Assembly (NCBI GenBank): GCA_902493345.1
Contig: CABUPM010000011.1
Span: 1-30,855, forward strand
DNA length: 30,855 bases
Reading direction: 5' to 3'
Source: an uncultured Eubacteriales bacterium
Lineage (GTDB): Bacteria > Bacillota > Clostridia > Lachnospirales > Bianqueaceae
In this document: piece by piece, positions 1 to 8,013 of the stretch
Layout: each line of letters begins with the position of its first letter
How positions within the stretch are numbered: the first letter of the stretch is position 1
Program-made: the position numbers and the translations under genes
Notes under the pieces: model-generated
The model's database searches: none
Told to the model about the DNA's origin: nothing
What the model saw: the letters and a program-made list of their open reading frames with translations, nothing else

Positions 1-555
1 TTTCTTGGCGTGACGGTATACCGCGTCGCCTACATCGCCAAGAAAGCCCCAGGGACGAACCTGTTCCAGTCCTAGCTGCGTGCATTCATAAGCTGTCTGT
101 ACGAGGTGCGCGTTTTCCGGAGAAACATTTCCAATGCAGAACATACGGGATGAATCGGAATAATATCCGTCGTAGATCGTGGAAACATCGACATTGATAA
201 TATCCCCGTCCTGCAGAACCTCCTTCTGCGAAGGGATACCGTGGCAGACTACGTCATTGATGGAGGTGCAAACGCTTTTAGGAAAGCCTTCATAGCCGAG
301 GGGCGCCGGGATCCCTCCCATGTCTGTAGTCTTTTGATACACCCAACGGTCAATCTGCGCAGTCGTAATACCGGCTCGGATATTGTTGGAGATAAAATCC
401 AATACAGCAATATTGATCTGACTACTCCGACGGATTCCCTCGATCAGTTCCGGCGTCTTAAGAAGCCGAGCCGGAGGAACAATATGTCCGAGAGAATGGT
501 AGTAAGCAACCTGATCGCGCAGATGCGCCGGATACGGAACAGGGTTTTTCTTCAT
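1..555 (-). CDS. map: Type I methionine aminopeptidase (N-terminal part, cut by window edge)
   Basis: Removes the initiator methionine from new proteins in the cytoplasm. The 185 visible residues start at an ATG at 553-555 and stay open to base 1. The fold signature is clear: LGYEGFPKSVCTS, then CHGIP with the conserved His105, then NVDVS (Asp123) and YSDSSRMF (Asp134), which match the first two metal-binding aspartates of the family. The remaining ligands (one His, two Glu) should lie beyond the edge. About 35 residues precede the usual start of the catalytic domain; they are proline-rich (PVPYP, VPPAR) and carry no SEC-C zinc motif, so this resembles the extended MetAP1 forms. The gene begins 19 bases after the stop of the upstream GH43 gene, so the two are probably co-transcribed. 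The ribosome site is weak (AGAAAGAAG). Chromosomal map copies often sit in ribosomal protein operons, so this may be a second paralogue. Confidence 0.93.
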   Translation of the reverse strand, partial: MKKNPVPYPAHLRDQVAYYHSLGHIVPPARLLKTPELIEGIRRSSQINIAVLDFISNNIRAGITTAQIDRWVYQKTTDMGGIPAPLGYEGFPKSVCTSINDVVCHGIPSQKEVLQDGDIINVDVSTIYDGYYSDSSRMFCIGNVSPENAHLVQTAYECTQLGLEQVRPWGFLGDVGDAVYRHAKK

Positions 556-574
556 GTTGATGGCTTCTTTCTGT

Positions 575-2086
575 TTATTCGGTTACACGGATCTGGAAGG
601 ACTTAAAGACTCCGTCGCCCTTTTCCGCAAACATAGCAAACATTGTGCCGGTAAAGGTCATGGTCTTGGTTCCTTCTGTGGAGAGGCCTGCGTTATGACC
701 GGAGCCCAGAGTAACGATCTCTCCGTCCTTTTCCTGATAGGAGAAGGTATATTTCTCGCGGTCCGAGTCGATAATCAGGCGGATATCGCCGTTTGTGGAT
801 ACCTTGCGGCGCGTAATCTCGACCGTCATATCGTGAATGCTCTTGGTAAAGCCGACATACGTATCCTCTCCGTCGCGGGACAGATAGATATCATAATGAT
901 AATCGTTATTGTAATAGGCAGAGATACCGGCGCGCTGCGCATGCGTCGCGGAAGCGTCCATGATGGATTCGACATGTGTGCAGAACGCAGGCTGCTGCGT
1001 GCTGAGAATCGTGGGAGAGGTGCCGGGCTCAGAGATCGTGATATCCGTTCCCTTCAGCGTCAGAGTGCCTGCCTTGGAGTCCAGAACAAAGTTCTCAGGG
1101 TTGGGGTTGCGGGTATAGACAAGATGAGGATCCAGCTCTTCACGGTGCAAATCCAGCGTCAGATCATGGGATACGGGCAGAGGATCCGCAGGCAGAGGAC
1201 CGTCCATCGTCAGATTGACATGACCGTCAATTCCGATAATGGGCCAGCCGTCTTCGGTCCAATGTACCGGTGCCAGGAAGGTCTCACGTCCGAGATTGTG
1301 CAGCAGAGCGTGGCTGAAGTTGCGGTAAGCAAGGCAAACAGCCCACCAGTTGCCGTTCTGATCTTCTACCAGATCGGCATGGCCGGTTGCCTGGATCTCA
1401 TAGTTCTTACGGGAAATATGGCTCAGAATCGGATTATAGGGGCACTGCTCGTAAGGTCCCCAGATAGAATTGGAACGCAGAATATTCTCGTGATGGCCGT
1501 ATTCGGTGCCGCCCTCGGCTGTCATCAGATAATACATGCCATTGATCTTATAGAGGTGCGGGCCTTCGGTACAAGAACCGCCGCAGCCGGAGCTGATAAT
1601 CTTCTTTTCGGAGAGGATTTCGCCGGTCATAGGATTGATCGCGAAAGCAACGATTCCGCGCACATCATTGACGCGTCCGGTGGAGCAATAATAGCATATT
1701 CCGTCATCATCCCACATCAGAGAAGGATCAATACCGCCCTGATCAATCCATACGGGCTCGGACCAAGGACCGTTAATACTGTTGGAATATACGATAAAGT
1801 TACCCTTCCAGGTGACATTGGTAGTAATCATATAGAACACGCCGTCATGGTAACGAAGCGTCGGAGCATAGATTCCGCCGGAATTACGGCAGCCCTCCAG
1901 CTCCAGCTGGCTGCGGCGTGTCAGGCAGTGCCCGATCAGCTCCCAATTGGCCAGATTGCGGCTGTGATAAATGGGCACTCCCGGGAAGAATTCAAATGTA
2001 GAATTGACAATGTAGAAATCATCGCCAACCCGGCAAATGCTGGGGTCCGGATTATATCCGGGAATAATAGGATTTTGAAACTGCAT
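575..2086 (-). CDS. GH43 family beta-xylosidase / alpha-L-arabinofuranosidase
   Basis: A 503-residue five-bladed beta-propeller glycosidase of family GH43, expected to cleave xylose or arabinose units from xylo-oligosaccharides. The three family catalytic residues are visible: Asp14 in NPDPS (general base), Asp120 in GGIDPSL (pKa modulator) and Glu174 in CTEGPHLYK (proton donor). Roughly residues 310-503 form the second, concanavalin-A-like beta-sandwich domain typical of the XynB-like GH43 enzymes. There is no signal peptide, so it should act inside the cell on imported oligosaccharides. The start is fixed by AGGAGG eight bases before the ATG. A good promoter lies at 2124-2152, divergent from glycerol kinase. 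No sugar transporter or regulator is adjacent in the window. The split between xylosidase and arabinofuranosidase activity cannot be decided from sequence reading alone. Confidence 0.92.
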   Translation of the reverse strand: MQFQNPIIPGYNPDPSICRVGDDFYIVNSTFEFFPGVPIYHSRNLANWELIGHCLTRRSQLELEGCRNSGGIYAPTLRYHDGVFYMITTNVTWKGNFIVYSNSINGPWSEPVWIDQGGIDPSLMWDDDGICYYCSTGRVNDVRGIVAFAINPMTGEILSEKKIISSGCGGSCTEGPHLYKINGMYYLMTAEGGTEYGHHENILRSNSIWGPYEQCPYNPILSHISRKNYEIQATGHADLVEDQNGNWWAVCLAYRNFSHALLHNLGRETFLAPVHWTEDGWPIIGIDGHVNLTMDGPLPADPLPVSHDLTLDLHREELDPHLVYTRNPNPENFVLDSKAGTLTLKGTDITISEPGTSPTILSTQQPAFCTHVESIMDASATHAQRAGISAYYNNDYHYDIYLSRDGEDTYVGFTKSIHDMTVEITRRKVSTNGDIRLIIDSDREKYTFSYQEKDGEIVTLGSGHNAGLSTEGTKTMTFTGTMFAMFAEKGDGVFKSFQIRVTE

Positions 2087-2123
2087 GAGTGTGACCTCCT
2101 TGGTATTTTTTTAGAACGCACTG

Positions 2124-2152
2124 AGTATATCATAGTTCCACGGAAAATTCAA
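2124..2152 (-). promoter_or_regulatory. Sigma-A promoter for the GH43-map unit
   Basis: Read on the minus strand: -35 TTGAAT (2147-2152), a 17-base spacer, and -10 TATACT (2124-2129). The start site would fall near 2117, about 30 bases before the GH43 start codon. No obvious catabolite-response element was seen. Confidence 0.7.
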
Positions 2153-2181
2153 TGGATTTTGCGTTTTATTTATGGTATACT
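2153..2181 (+). promoter_or_regulatory. Possible promoter for glycerol kinase
   Basis: -10 TATACT at 2176-2181 with a 17-base spacer to a poor -35 TGGATT at 2153-2158. The -35 hexamers of this and the divergent GH43 promoter abut directly, so one bound protein could affect both. The weak -35 suggests a need for an activator or a low basal level; this is inference. Confidence 0.45.
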
Positions 2182-2213
2182 ATCTGTAAGAAAAACATGA
2201 GGAGGCGGCATCA

Positions 2214-3713
2214 ATGAAGCGGTATATTATGGCGTTGGATCAGGGAACGACCAGTTCCAGGTGTATTATATTGGATCAGCAGGCGCGGCAGGTAAGTTCA
2301 GCTCAGAAAGAATTCGCGCAGATCTACCCGAAACCGGGCTGGGTGGAGCATGATCCGAACGAGATATGGGCTTCACAGTTTTCTGTTGCGGCCGAGGCTA
2401 TGGCGAAAGCCGGTATACATGCGGGTGAGATTGCGTCCATCGGAATCACCAATCAGCGGGAAACGGTTGTCGTATGGGATAAAGAGACGGGGATTCCGGT
2501 CTATAATGCGATTGTATGGCAATGCCGGCGGACGGCGGAACGGATTGAGGAGTTCCGTCAGGAGGGCTTCGATCAGATACTGCGCGAAAAGACGGGACTG
2601 ATTCCGGATGCGTATTTTTCAGCGACGAAATTGGAATGGATACTGGATCATGTTGAGGGGGCCAGAGCGCGTGCCGAGCGCGGCGAGCTTCTCTTTGGAA
2701 CCATAGATACCTGGCTTTTATGGAACCTGACACAGGGTAGAGTCTTTGCGACCGATTATACCAACGCCTCACGGACGATGATGTTCAATATACATACGCT
2801 GAAGTGGGATACAGAGATCCTGGATAAGCTGAGGATCCCATCTTGCATTCTGCCTGAGGTACGGGATTCTTCAGGAAACTTTGGAGTGACGGATGAGCAT
2901 ATTTTAGGGGGAGAGATCCCCATCGGCGCTCTGGTGGGAGATCAGCAGGGATCTTTATTCGGACAATGCTGCTTCCAGCCGGGTATGGCCAAAAATACTT
3001 ATGGAACGGGTTGTTTCCTCTTGATGAATACCGGAGATCGTCCGGTGGTATCCGAGAATCAGCTGCTGACGACGATTGCTGTCGGACTGAACGGCACGGT
3101 GCAATATGCCCTGGAAGGCAGCGTTTTTGTGGCAGGCGCCTTAATTCAGTGGTTAAGGGATGAGATGCGGATGTTCCAGCATGCGGCAGACAGCGAGCGG
3201 TATGCCCGAGCGGTTGAGGATACCAACGGCGTCTATCTGGTACCGGCTTTTACCGGACTGGGCGCTCCGTTCTGGGATCCGTATGCCAGAGGAACCGTGG
3301 TTGGATTGACGCGGGGATGCACCAAGGATCATTTTATCCGGGCGGCGCTGGAATCTATCGCGTTTCAGACGCTGGATGTCTTTGAGGCTATGCAGAGGGA
3401 TACAGGACTTCCGATCCATAATCTGAAGGTAGACGGCGGAGCCTCTGCCAATGATTTTCTGATGCAGTTTCAGGCAGATCTTCTGCAAGGCAGTATTGTA
3501 CGGTGCGCCTGCAATGAAACGACCGCGTTGGGGGCCGCGTATCTGGCAGGGTTATCCTGCGGATACTGGGCGGATACCGCAGAACTGACATCGATGTATC
3601 AGACGGGACGGACTTTTATCAGTTCCATGGATGCCCAATCGCGTGAGAAGCGGGTCCGTGGATGGTATCGTGCCGTAGAGCGGGCCAAGCGGTGGGCCGC
3701 TGAGGAGGAATAA
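2214..3713 (+). CDS. glpK: Glycerol kinase
   Basis: Phosphorylates glycerol to glycerol 3-phosphate with ATP in the cytoplasm. The 499 residues match the usual family length (about 500). Visible motifs are the N-terminal phosphate loop DQGTTSSR (9-16), GWVEHDP, the central GDQQGSLFGQ and KNTYGTGCF, and the C-terminal VDGGASANDFLMQFQADLL. His229 in DEHILGGEIPI aligns with the histidine that HPr phosphorylates in Firmicutes glycerol kinases (His232 in enterococci), so control by the sugar phosphotransferase system is likely. The start has GAGGAGG eight bases upstream. No glpF or glpD is adjacent, so this is a stand-alone gene, ended by the hairpin at 3726-3775. Sugar kinases of the FGGY family are related, but the motif set fits GlpK well. 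Confidence 0.97.
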   Translation: MKRYIMALDQGTTSSRCIILDQQARQVSSAQKEFAQIYPKPGWVEHDPNEIWASQFSVAAEAMAKAGIHAGEIASIGITNQRETVVVWDKETGIPVYNAIVWQCRRTAERIEEFRQEGFDQILREKTGLIPDAYFSATKLEWILDHVEGARARAERGELLFGTIDTWLLWNLTQGRVFATDYTNASRTMMFNIHTLKWDTEILDKLRIPSCILPEVRDSSGNFGVTDEHILGGEIPIGALVGDQQGSLFGQCCFQPGMAKNTYGTGCFLLMNTGDRPVVSENQLLTTIAVGLNGTVQYALEGSVFVAGALIQWLRDEMRMFQHAADSERYARAVEDTNGVYLVPAFTGLGAPFWDPYARGTVVGLTRGCTKDHFIRAALESIAFQTLDVFEAMQRDTGLPIHNLKVDGGASANDFLMQFQADLLQGSIVRCACNETTALGAAYLAGLSCGYWADTAELTSMYQTGRTFISSMDAQSREKRVRGWYRAVERAKRWAAEEE

Positions 3714-3725
3714 GACAAGTTGCCG

Positions 3726-3775
3726 AAGCCTCCCGGTTCTCATATGATAGAAATGAGAACACGGGGAGGCTTTTG
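3726..3775 (+). terminator. Hairpin ending glpK and covering the feoA ribosome binding site
   Basis: A long stem: 9 perfect pairs AAGCCTCCC (3726-3734) with GGGAGGCTT (3764-3772), a small internal loop, then 8 perfect pairs GTTCTCAT (3736-3743) with ATGAGAAC (3753-3760), and a 9-base loop. It is followed by a short T stretch (CTTTTGTT), so it can act as an intrinsic terminator. The feoA Shine-Dalgarno GGGGAGG (3763-3769) is inside the 3' arm, eight bases before the feoA ATG. Confidence 0.8.
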
Positions 3776-3777
3776 TT

Positions 3778-4014
3778 ATGGAAAGAAAAAAGCTGTCAGA
3801 ATTAAAAAACGGTGAAAAGGGGAGAATTCTGTCTCTGAACGGAGATGCTGATTTTTGCCGGAAGCTGCGCAGTATGGGGATTGCAGAGAATGTGCCGGTA
3901 CGGTATGTCTTTGAAAGTCCTTTTGGAGATCCGGCAGCCTATGAGTCGCAGGGTCTTCTGATCGCTGTGCGCCGCAGGGACGGAGCTCTGATAGAGGTGG
4001 AGCCATGGGACTGA
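3778..4014 (+). CDS. feoA: Ferrous iron transport protein A
   Basis: A 78-residue SH3-like cytoplasmic protein that supports FeoB-dependent Fe(II) uptake. The family pattern is visible: LSELKNGEKGRI at the start, RKLRSMGI in the middle (compare the common RRLLDLGL/MGI), and a strand with GLLIAVRR followed by LIEVEP at the end. The ATG follows GGGGAGG by eight bases. Its end overlaps feoB by 10 bases, so the two are translationally coupled. No separate promoter was found between glpK and feoA; the ribosome site lies in the hairpin of 3726-3775, so expression may depend on read-through from glpK or on opening of that hairpin. No Fur box was recognised just upstream. Confidence 0.92.
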   Translation: MERKKLSELKNGEKGRILSLNGDADFCRKLRSMGIAENVPVRYVFESPFGDPAAYESQGLLIAVRRRDGALIEVEPWD

Positions 4015-5867
4015 CCAGCGCATCCACCGGCGGTCATCTTTTGTCTGAGGAATGGAACAACAGGGAGGGAGAGCAGCTGATCTGTTTGGCGGGCAATCCC
4101 AATGTCGGCAAGAGTACGATCTTCAATACGCTTACCGGCTTAAAACAGCATACCGGCAATTGGTCCGGAAAAACAGTCGGGATCGCCTGCGGAAGGATGC
4201 AGCGGCACAGAGAGATTCTGCTTGCGGATCTTCCGGGAATGTACAGTATGGAGGCGCAATCAGAAGAGGAAAAGGCCGCCGCGGATTTCCTGAAGAAGGG
4301 ATCCCCGATGGTTGTGATTGTTGCCAGTGCGTCTGCGTTGGAACGGAGCCTCTCTTTGACGATGGAGATCCTGGAAGCAGCGCCGCAGGCCTTTTTATGT
4401 GTGAATCTAATGGATGAAGCAAGAAGAATGGGGATCCGGCTGAATCTTCAGAGATTGGAGGAGCGGCTGAAGATACCGGTCGTCGGTGTGAGTTCCGGAA
4501 GCGGAGAGGGAATGAGGGCGTTAGAAGAGCGTTTGACCGAATGGGCAGCCAATCCCGTTTCCTGTAGCCTCCCTTTGCCCAGGACAGACCGGGACAGAAG
4601 GGAATATGCCAAGAAGCTTATAGGAGAGGTATGTCAGGGGAGGGGACGGATCCTGTCCGAACGGGCAGATCGGATCCTGACTTCAAAATATCTGGCTTTG
4701 CCATTGATTCTGTTGTTTCTTGCGGGAATTTTCTGGATAACCATGGTGGGGGCCAATATTCCGTCGGATTTTCTTTCCTGGAGCTTTCAGCAAATCGGAT
4801 CCTGGCTGGACCGGCTTTTCCATTGGTTAGGAGTCTGGAAACCGCTGCATTCCTTGCTGATGGACGGTATCTGGAATACCTTGTCCTGGATCGTCGCGGT
4901 CATGCTGCCGCCAATGGCCATTTTCTTTCCGTTATTTACTTTTTTGGAAGATGTGGGGTATTTACCGCGGCTTGCCTTTAATCTGGACCGCCCTTTTCAG
5001 TGCTGCGGTTCCTGTGGGAAACAGGCCCTGCCCATGTGTATGGGATTTGGATGCAATGCGGCTGGGGTTGTGGGATGCCGCATTATCCGGTCGCCCAGAG
5101 AACGGCTCCTTGCGGTTGTGACCAATTCTTTGGTGCCATGTAATGGGAGATTCCCGTTTTTGGCAGTGATGGCGGGACTTCTGAGTCTGATATGGATGGA
5201 CGGAAATGGGATTTTTGCCGCGATGATGGTTCTGTCAGCCATCTCGCTGGGAGTTCTTATGACTTTTCTTGTGACTGGACTTCTGTCAAAAACAGTATTA
5301 AAAGGTATTCCGTCGTCCTTTGTACTGGAGCTTCCGCCGTATCGGATGCCCAAATTACGCCAGATATTGGTGCGTTCGCTCTTGGATCGAACCATCTATG
5401 TACTGGGACGGGCGGCGGCCATCGCCGTGCCTGCCGGAGTACTTCTCTGGCTATTAGCCAATCTTTCCATAGGAGATCAGACCGTGCTGCAATGCTGTAC
5501 TTCGTTCTTGGATCCGTTGGGAAAGTGGATGGGAGTGGACGGCACCATTCTCATGGGATTCCTCTTAGGAATGCCCGCCAATGAGATTGTTCTGCCGATC
5601 ATCCTGATGGGCTATATGGGGACAGGAGTGATGAGTCAGAGCAGCACTGCCGTGATGGAGCAGGTGCTTTTGAATAACGGATGGACAGCGCTTACCGTGA
5701 TGAACGTCATGATTCTGTGTCTGTTTCATTGTCCGTGTACGACAACTTTGATCAGCATCTATCGGGAAACCGGAAGCAAACGGTGGACGGTATTGGCAGC
5801 GGTGATTCCAGTTCTCCTGGGAATTGGAATGTGTGTACTGACTCGGCTTCTTTTTAGTATTGTGTGA
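4005..5867 (+). CDS. feoB: Ferrous iron transport GTPase/permease FeoB
   Basis: Membrane Fe(II) transporter with an N-terminal G domain. The GTPase motifs are in order: G1 GNPNVGKS (30-37), G2 around Thr57 (WSGKTVG), G3 DLPG (75-78), G4 NLMD (134-137) and G5 near SSGSGEG (163-169). The stretch between the G domain and the first membrane helix (about 230) is short. The membrane part has the conserved LEDVGYLPRLAF, CGKQALPMCMGFGCNAAGVVG and NSLVPCNGRFPFL motifs and ends with several helices. At 620 residues it is about 150 shorter than the E. coli protein, within what I expect for compact Gram-positive forms. The first 20 residues are unusual, but the ATG at 4005 overlaps feoA and follows GAGGTGGAG. 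No FeoC is seen downstream. Confidence 0.95.
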   Translation: MGLTSASTGGHLLSEEWNNREGEQLICLAGNPNVGKSTIFNTLTGLKQHTGNWSGKTVGIACGRMQRHREILLADLPGMYSMEAQSEEEKAAADFLKKGSPMVVIVASASALERSLSLTMEILEAAPQAFLCVNLMDEARRMGIRLNLQRLEERLKIPVVGVSSGSGEGMRALEERLTEWAANPVSCSLPLPRTDRDRREYAKKLIGEVCQGRGRILSERADRILTSKYLALPLILLFLAGIFWITMVGANIPSDFLSWSFQQIGSWLDRLFHWLGVWKPLHSLLMDGIWNTLSWIVAVMLPPMAIFFPLFTFLEDVGYLPRLAFNLDRPFQCCGSCGKQALPMCMGFGCNAAGVVGCRIIRSPRERLLAVVTNSLVPCNGRFPFLAVMAGLLSLIWMDGNGIFAAMMVLSAISLGVLMTFLVTGLLSKTVLKGIPSSFVLELPPYRMPKLRQILVRSLLDRTIYVLGRAAAIAVPAGVLLWLLANLSIGDQTVLQCCTSFLDPLGKWMGVDGTILMGFLLGMPANEIVLPIILMGYMGTGVMSQSSTAVMEQVLLNNGWTALTVMNVMILCLFHCPCTTTLISIYRETGSKRWTVLAAVIPVLLGIGMCVLTRLLFSIV

Positions 5868-5919
5868 ACAAGGGACGTAACAAGAATGTAAAAAGTTTAA
5901 TAATACTGTAAGAAACAAG

Positions 5920-5948
5920 TTGTCTTTTCAGGAAGAATGGAGTATAAT
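5920..5948 (+). promoter_or_regulatory. Sigma-A promoter for the carboxypeptidase/ABC unit
   Basis: -35 TTGTCT (5920-5925), 17-base spacer, -10 TATAAT (5943-5948). It lies 33 bases ahead of the next start codon in the 114-base gap after feoB. No clear terminator for feoB is visible in that gap. Confidence 0.75.
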
Positions 5949-5981
5949 GTATAAGATGAACCCAATAAGGAGTATTCTTTT

Positions 5982-7049
5982 ATGAGAAGACATGTATATC
6001 ATGTTCGCAGACGGAGTCTCTCCGGAAGGAGGAGAGGCCGAAATCCGATGCTGGCCCTATATGGCGTTCTGCTCTGCCTGATTCTGGGAGTGGGGAGTTC
6101 TGTATTTCATGTCTGGGAGCGTGTATTTCCGCCGGCGGCATTGCAGGCAAGCGTACAAGCGGCGGATGCTCCAAGGAGTTTTGCCGCGCAGGGGACATTC
6201 CGAGGCACCTTGCAGACAGCGCCGGAGACGGATGAGGTTGTCGAGAGATTGTTCAACCTTCTGGACCGGGAATTGGGAGAAGCGATCAGTGCGCAGGGAG
6301 CCGCGGTTCTGGATGAAAACGGAGAGCTGCTCTATGGCAGAAATGCGGATACGCAGCGTTCTCCGGCTTCAATGACAAAGCTGATGACAGCGATCGTCGT
6401 ATTGGATGCCGGATGTCTGGAAGATACGGTTACAGTGGGAGACCTCTACAGCTGTTATGAGGATGGCAGCGTCCTTCTTTATTTGGAAGAAGGAGAGCGA
6501 ATAGCCATGAAAGATCTTCTGGCGGCGTTAATGGTCCTCTCGGCCAATGACGCAGCGGCCGCGGTCGCGATTCATGTCGGCGGATCCATTGAGGGATTCG
6601 CGCAGATGATGAACGACAAGGCCGAAGAGCTGGAACTTGTTAACAGCCATTTTGTAAATCCGCACGGTTTGACTGCGGAAGGGCATTATACCACGCCCAG
6701 GGATATGGCTCAGATTCTTAGAAGGGCTTCCGGATACGAGACGATACGGGAACTTGCCACACTTTCCGAATACCATATCGAAAGTACAGGGCCGGATGGT
6801 GAGACCAAGGAATATGATCTTAAGAGCGGCAATCCTTTTGCGAACGGCAGTGTTACCATGGAGCCTTTCCAGTATCTATGCGGCAAGACCGGATATACCA
6901 ATGCGGCCGGGCTTTGTCTTGCGGCAGCGTTTGAAGATACCAGGGATGGAGAACGATATTATTGTGTGGTTATGAATTCTCAGGCACATTTTGAAGACAT
7001 GACAGAGGCGGTATCATATCTGATAGAACGGCAGGATATCGCCGGATGA
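5982..7049 (+). CDS. Serine-type D-Ala-D-Ala carboxypeptidase (S11, DacA/PBP5-like)
   Basis: Trims the terminal D-alanine from peptidoglycan stem peptides outside the cell. All three penicillin-binding motifs are present: S130-M-T-K133, S187-A-N189 and K302-T-G304. The N-terminus is strongly basic (MRRHVYHVRRR...) and is followed by one hydrophobic segment at about residues 23-42, which serves as a membrane anchor or signal peptide. The protein is 355 residues and ends about 50 residues after KTG, so it lacks the C-terminal beta domain of PBP5-like enzymes. AAGGAG stands nine bases before the ATG, and a sigma-A promoter lies at 5920-5948. The ABC pair starts 34 bases downstream without an evident promoter, so all three genes may form one unit. 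Confidence 0.94.
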   Translation: MRRHVYHVRRRSLSGRRRGRNPMLALYGVLLCLILGVGSSVFHVWERVFPPAALQASVQAADAPRSFAAQGTFRGTLQTAPETDEVVERLFNLLDRELGEAISAQGAAVLDENGELLYGRNADTQRSPASMTKLMTAIVVLDAGCLEDTVTVGDLYSCYEDGSVLLYLEEGERIAMKDLLAALMVLSANDAAAAVAIHVGGSIEGFAQMMNDKAEELELVNSHFVNPHGLTAEGHYTTPRDMAQILRRASGYETIRELATLSEYHIESTGPDGETKEYDLKSGNPFANGSVTMEPFQYLCGKTGYTNAAGLCLAAAFEDTRDGERYYCVVMNSQAHFEDMTEAVSYLIERQDIAG

Positions 7050-7083
7050 ATATAAGAATACAGCAGAGAAAGAGGAGGCAGCG

Positions 7084-8013
7084 ATGCGTACAGCAGCGAC
7101 AATACTGGATTATCAGCATGTGACAAAGAAATTTGGCAAAGTGACCGCCGTAAACGACGTGAGTTTTCAGATCAAAGAAGGCGAGATCTATGGCCTTTTG
7201 GGACCCAATGGCGCGGGTAAGACAACGGTGATCAAAACGATCGTAGGGCATCTGCGTCCCAATTCCGGAAACATACGGATCAGCAGCTATGATGTACAGA
7301 AGGAGTTTGCCGACGCGATCGATTTTGTCGGAGCCGTCGTTGAGTACCCAATGCATTATGAACATATGACAGGGTATCAGAATCTGAAACTGACGGCCAA
7401 TATGTACCCGGAAGTGAGCGAAGAGCGCATCGAAGAAGTGATCGATCTGGTCGGACTCAAGTCCTGGATTCAGCAGCCCGTGCGTAAATATTCGCTAGGG
7501 ATGCGCCAGAGATTATCCCTTGCGCAAAGCATCATGAATTATCCGCAGCTTCTGCTCCTGGATGAGCCTATGAACGGACTGGATCCGTTGGGAATGAAGG
7601 ACCTGCGCAATATGCTGCAAAGCCTTGCGGCCAATGGAATGGCGATTCTGATTTCCAGCCATATTCTGGAGGAGATGGATCTCCTGTGTGATCGTATCGG
7701 GATTCTGTCTCATGGATATCTGATCGCGGAGCGTGAGATGGAAGAACTGCATCATGCCAAGGTGCCTGTTTATGAGATCCACGTTAACGACGCGGAGGAA
7801 GCGCTGCGGTCTCTGAATGAGAATTATGGAGAAGAGGTCAAGGCGGAAGAGACGGTAGCCGGGACCTTGGAGGTTCAGACCGCTTTGATTACGGCGGCGC
7901 AGCTGAACCGTACTCTCGTGCAGAGCGGCGTAGATGTGGAAGAGATTCATGAGAAAAAGCAATCGCTGGAGGAACTGTATCTTCAGTTGACCGGAGGTGC
8001 CGAAATTGAATAA
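7084..8013 (+). CDS. ABC transporter ATP-binding protein (BcrA/lantibiotic-immunity type)
   Basis: The cytoplasmic ATPase of an ABC-2 exporter, 309 residues. Visible motifs are Walker A GPNGAGKTT (40-48), signature YSLGMRQ (136-142), Walker B LLLLDEP (156-162) and the switch-histidine region ISSHILEEMD. After about residue 220 there is a C-terminal extension typical of the BcrA-like ATPases. The gene is preceded by GAGGAGG and overlaps the permease gene by 8 bases. The family often confers resistance to peptide antibiotics or exports unknown substrates; nothing here identifies the substrate, and no two-component system is adjacent. Confidence 0.95.
   Translation: MRTAATILDYQHVTKKFGKVTAVNDVSFQIKEGEIYGLLGPNGAGKTTVIKTIVGHLRPNSGNIRISSYDVQKEFADAIDFVGAVVEYPMHYEHMTGYQNLKLTANMYPEVSEERIEEVIDLVGLKSWIQQPVRKYSLGMRQRLSLAQSIMNYPQLLLLDEPMNGLDPLGMKDLRNMLQSLAANGMAILISSHILEEMDLLCDRIGILSHGYLIAEREMEELHHAKVPVYEIHVNDAEEALRSLNENYGEEVKAEETVAGTLEVQTALITAAQLNRTLVQSGVDVEEIHEKKQSLEELYLQLTGGAEIE
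7993..7997 (+). promoter_or_regulatory. Ribosome binding site that decides the permease start
   Basis: GGAGG at 7993-7997 is eight bases ahead of the TTG at 8006. It overlaps the GTG at 7997, so that GTG cannot use it. This favours the TTG start. Confidence 0.65.

Noticed and set aside
892..910. A 19-base match, CATAATGATAATCGTTATT, to the Fur box (16 of 19 positions by eye).
   Set aside because: It is inside the GH43 coding region and is explained by its Tyr/Asn/Asp/His codons (YYNNDYHYDIY). It is nearly 3 kb from feoA with no promoter near it.
554..2200. A 548-codon open frame on the plus strand opposite the GH43 gene.
   Set aside because: Its translation has no family features and no ribosome site, while the minus-strand frame has all GH43 catalytic residues. 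It is an antisense shadow.
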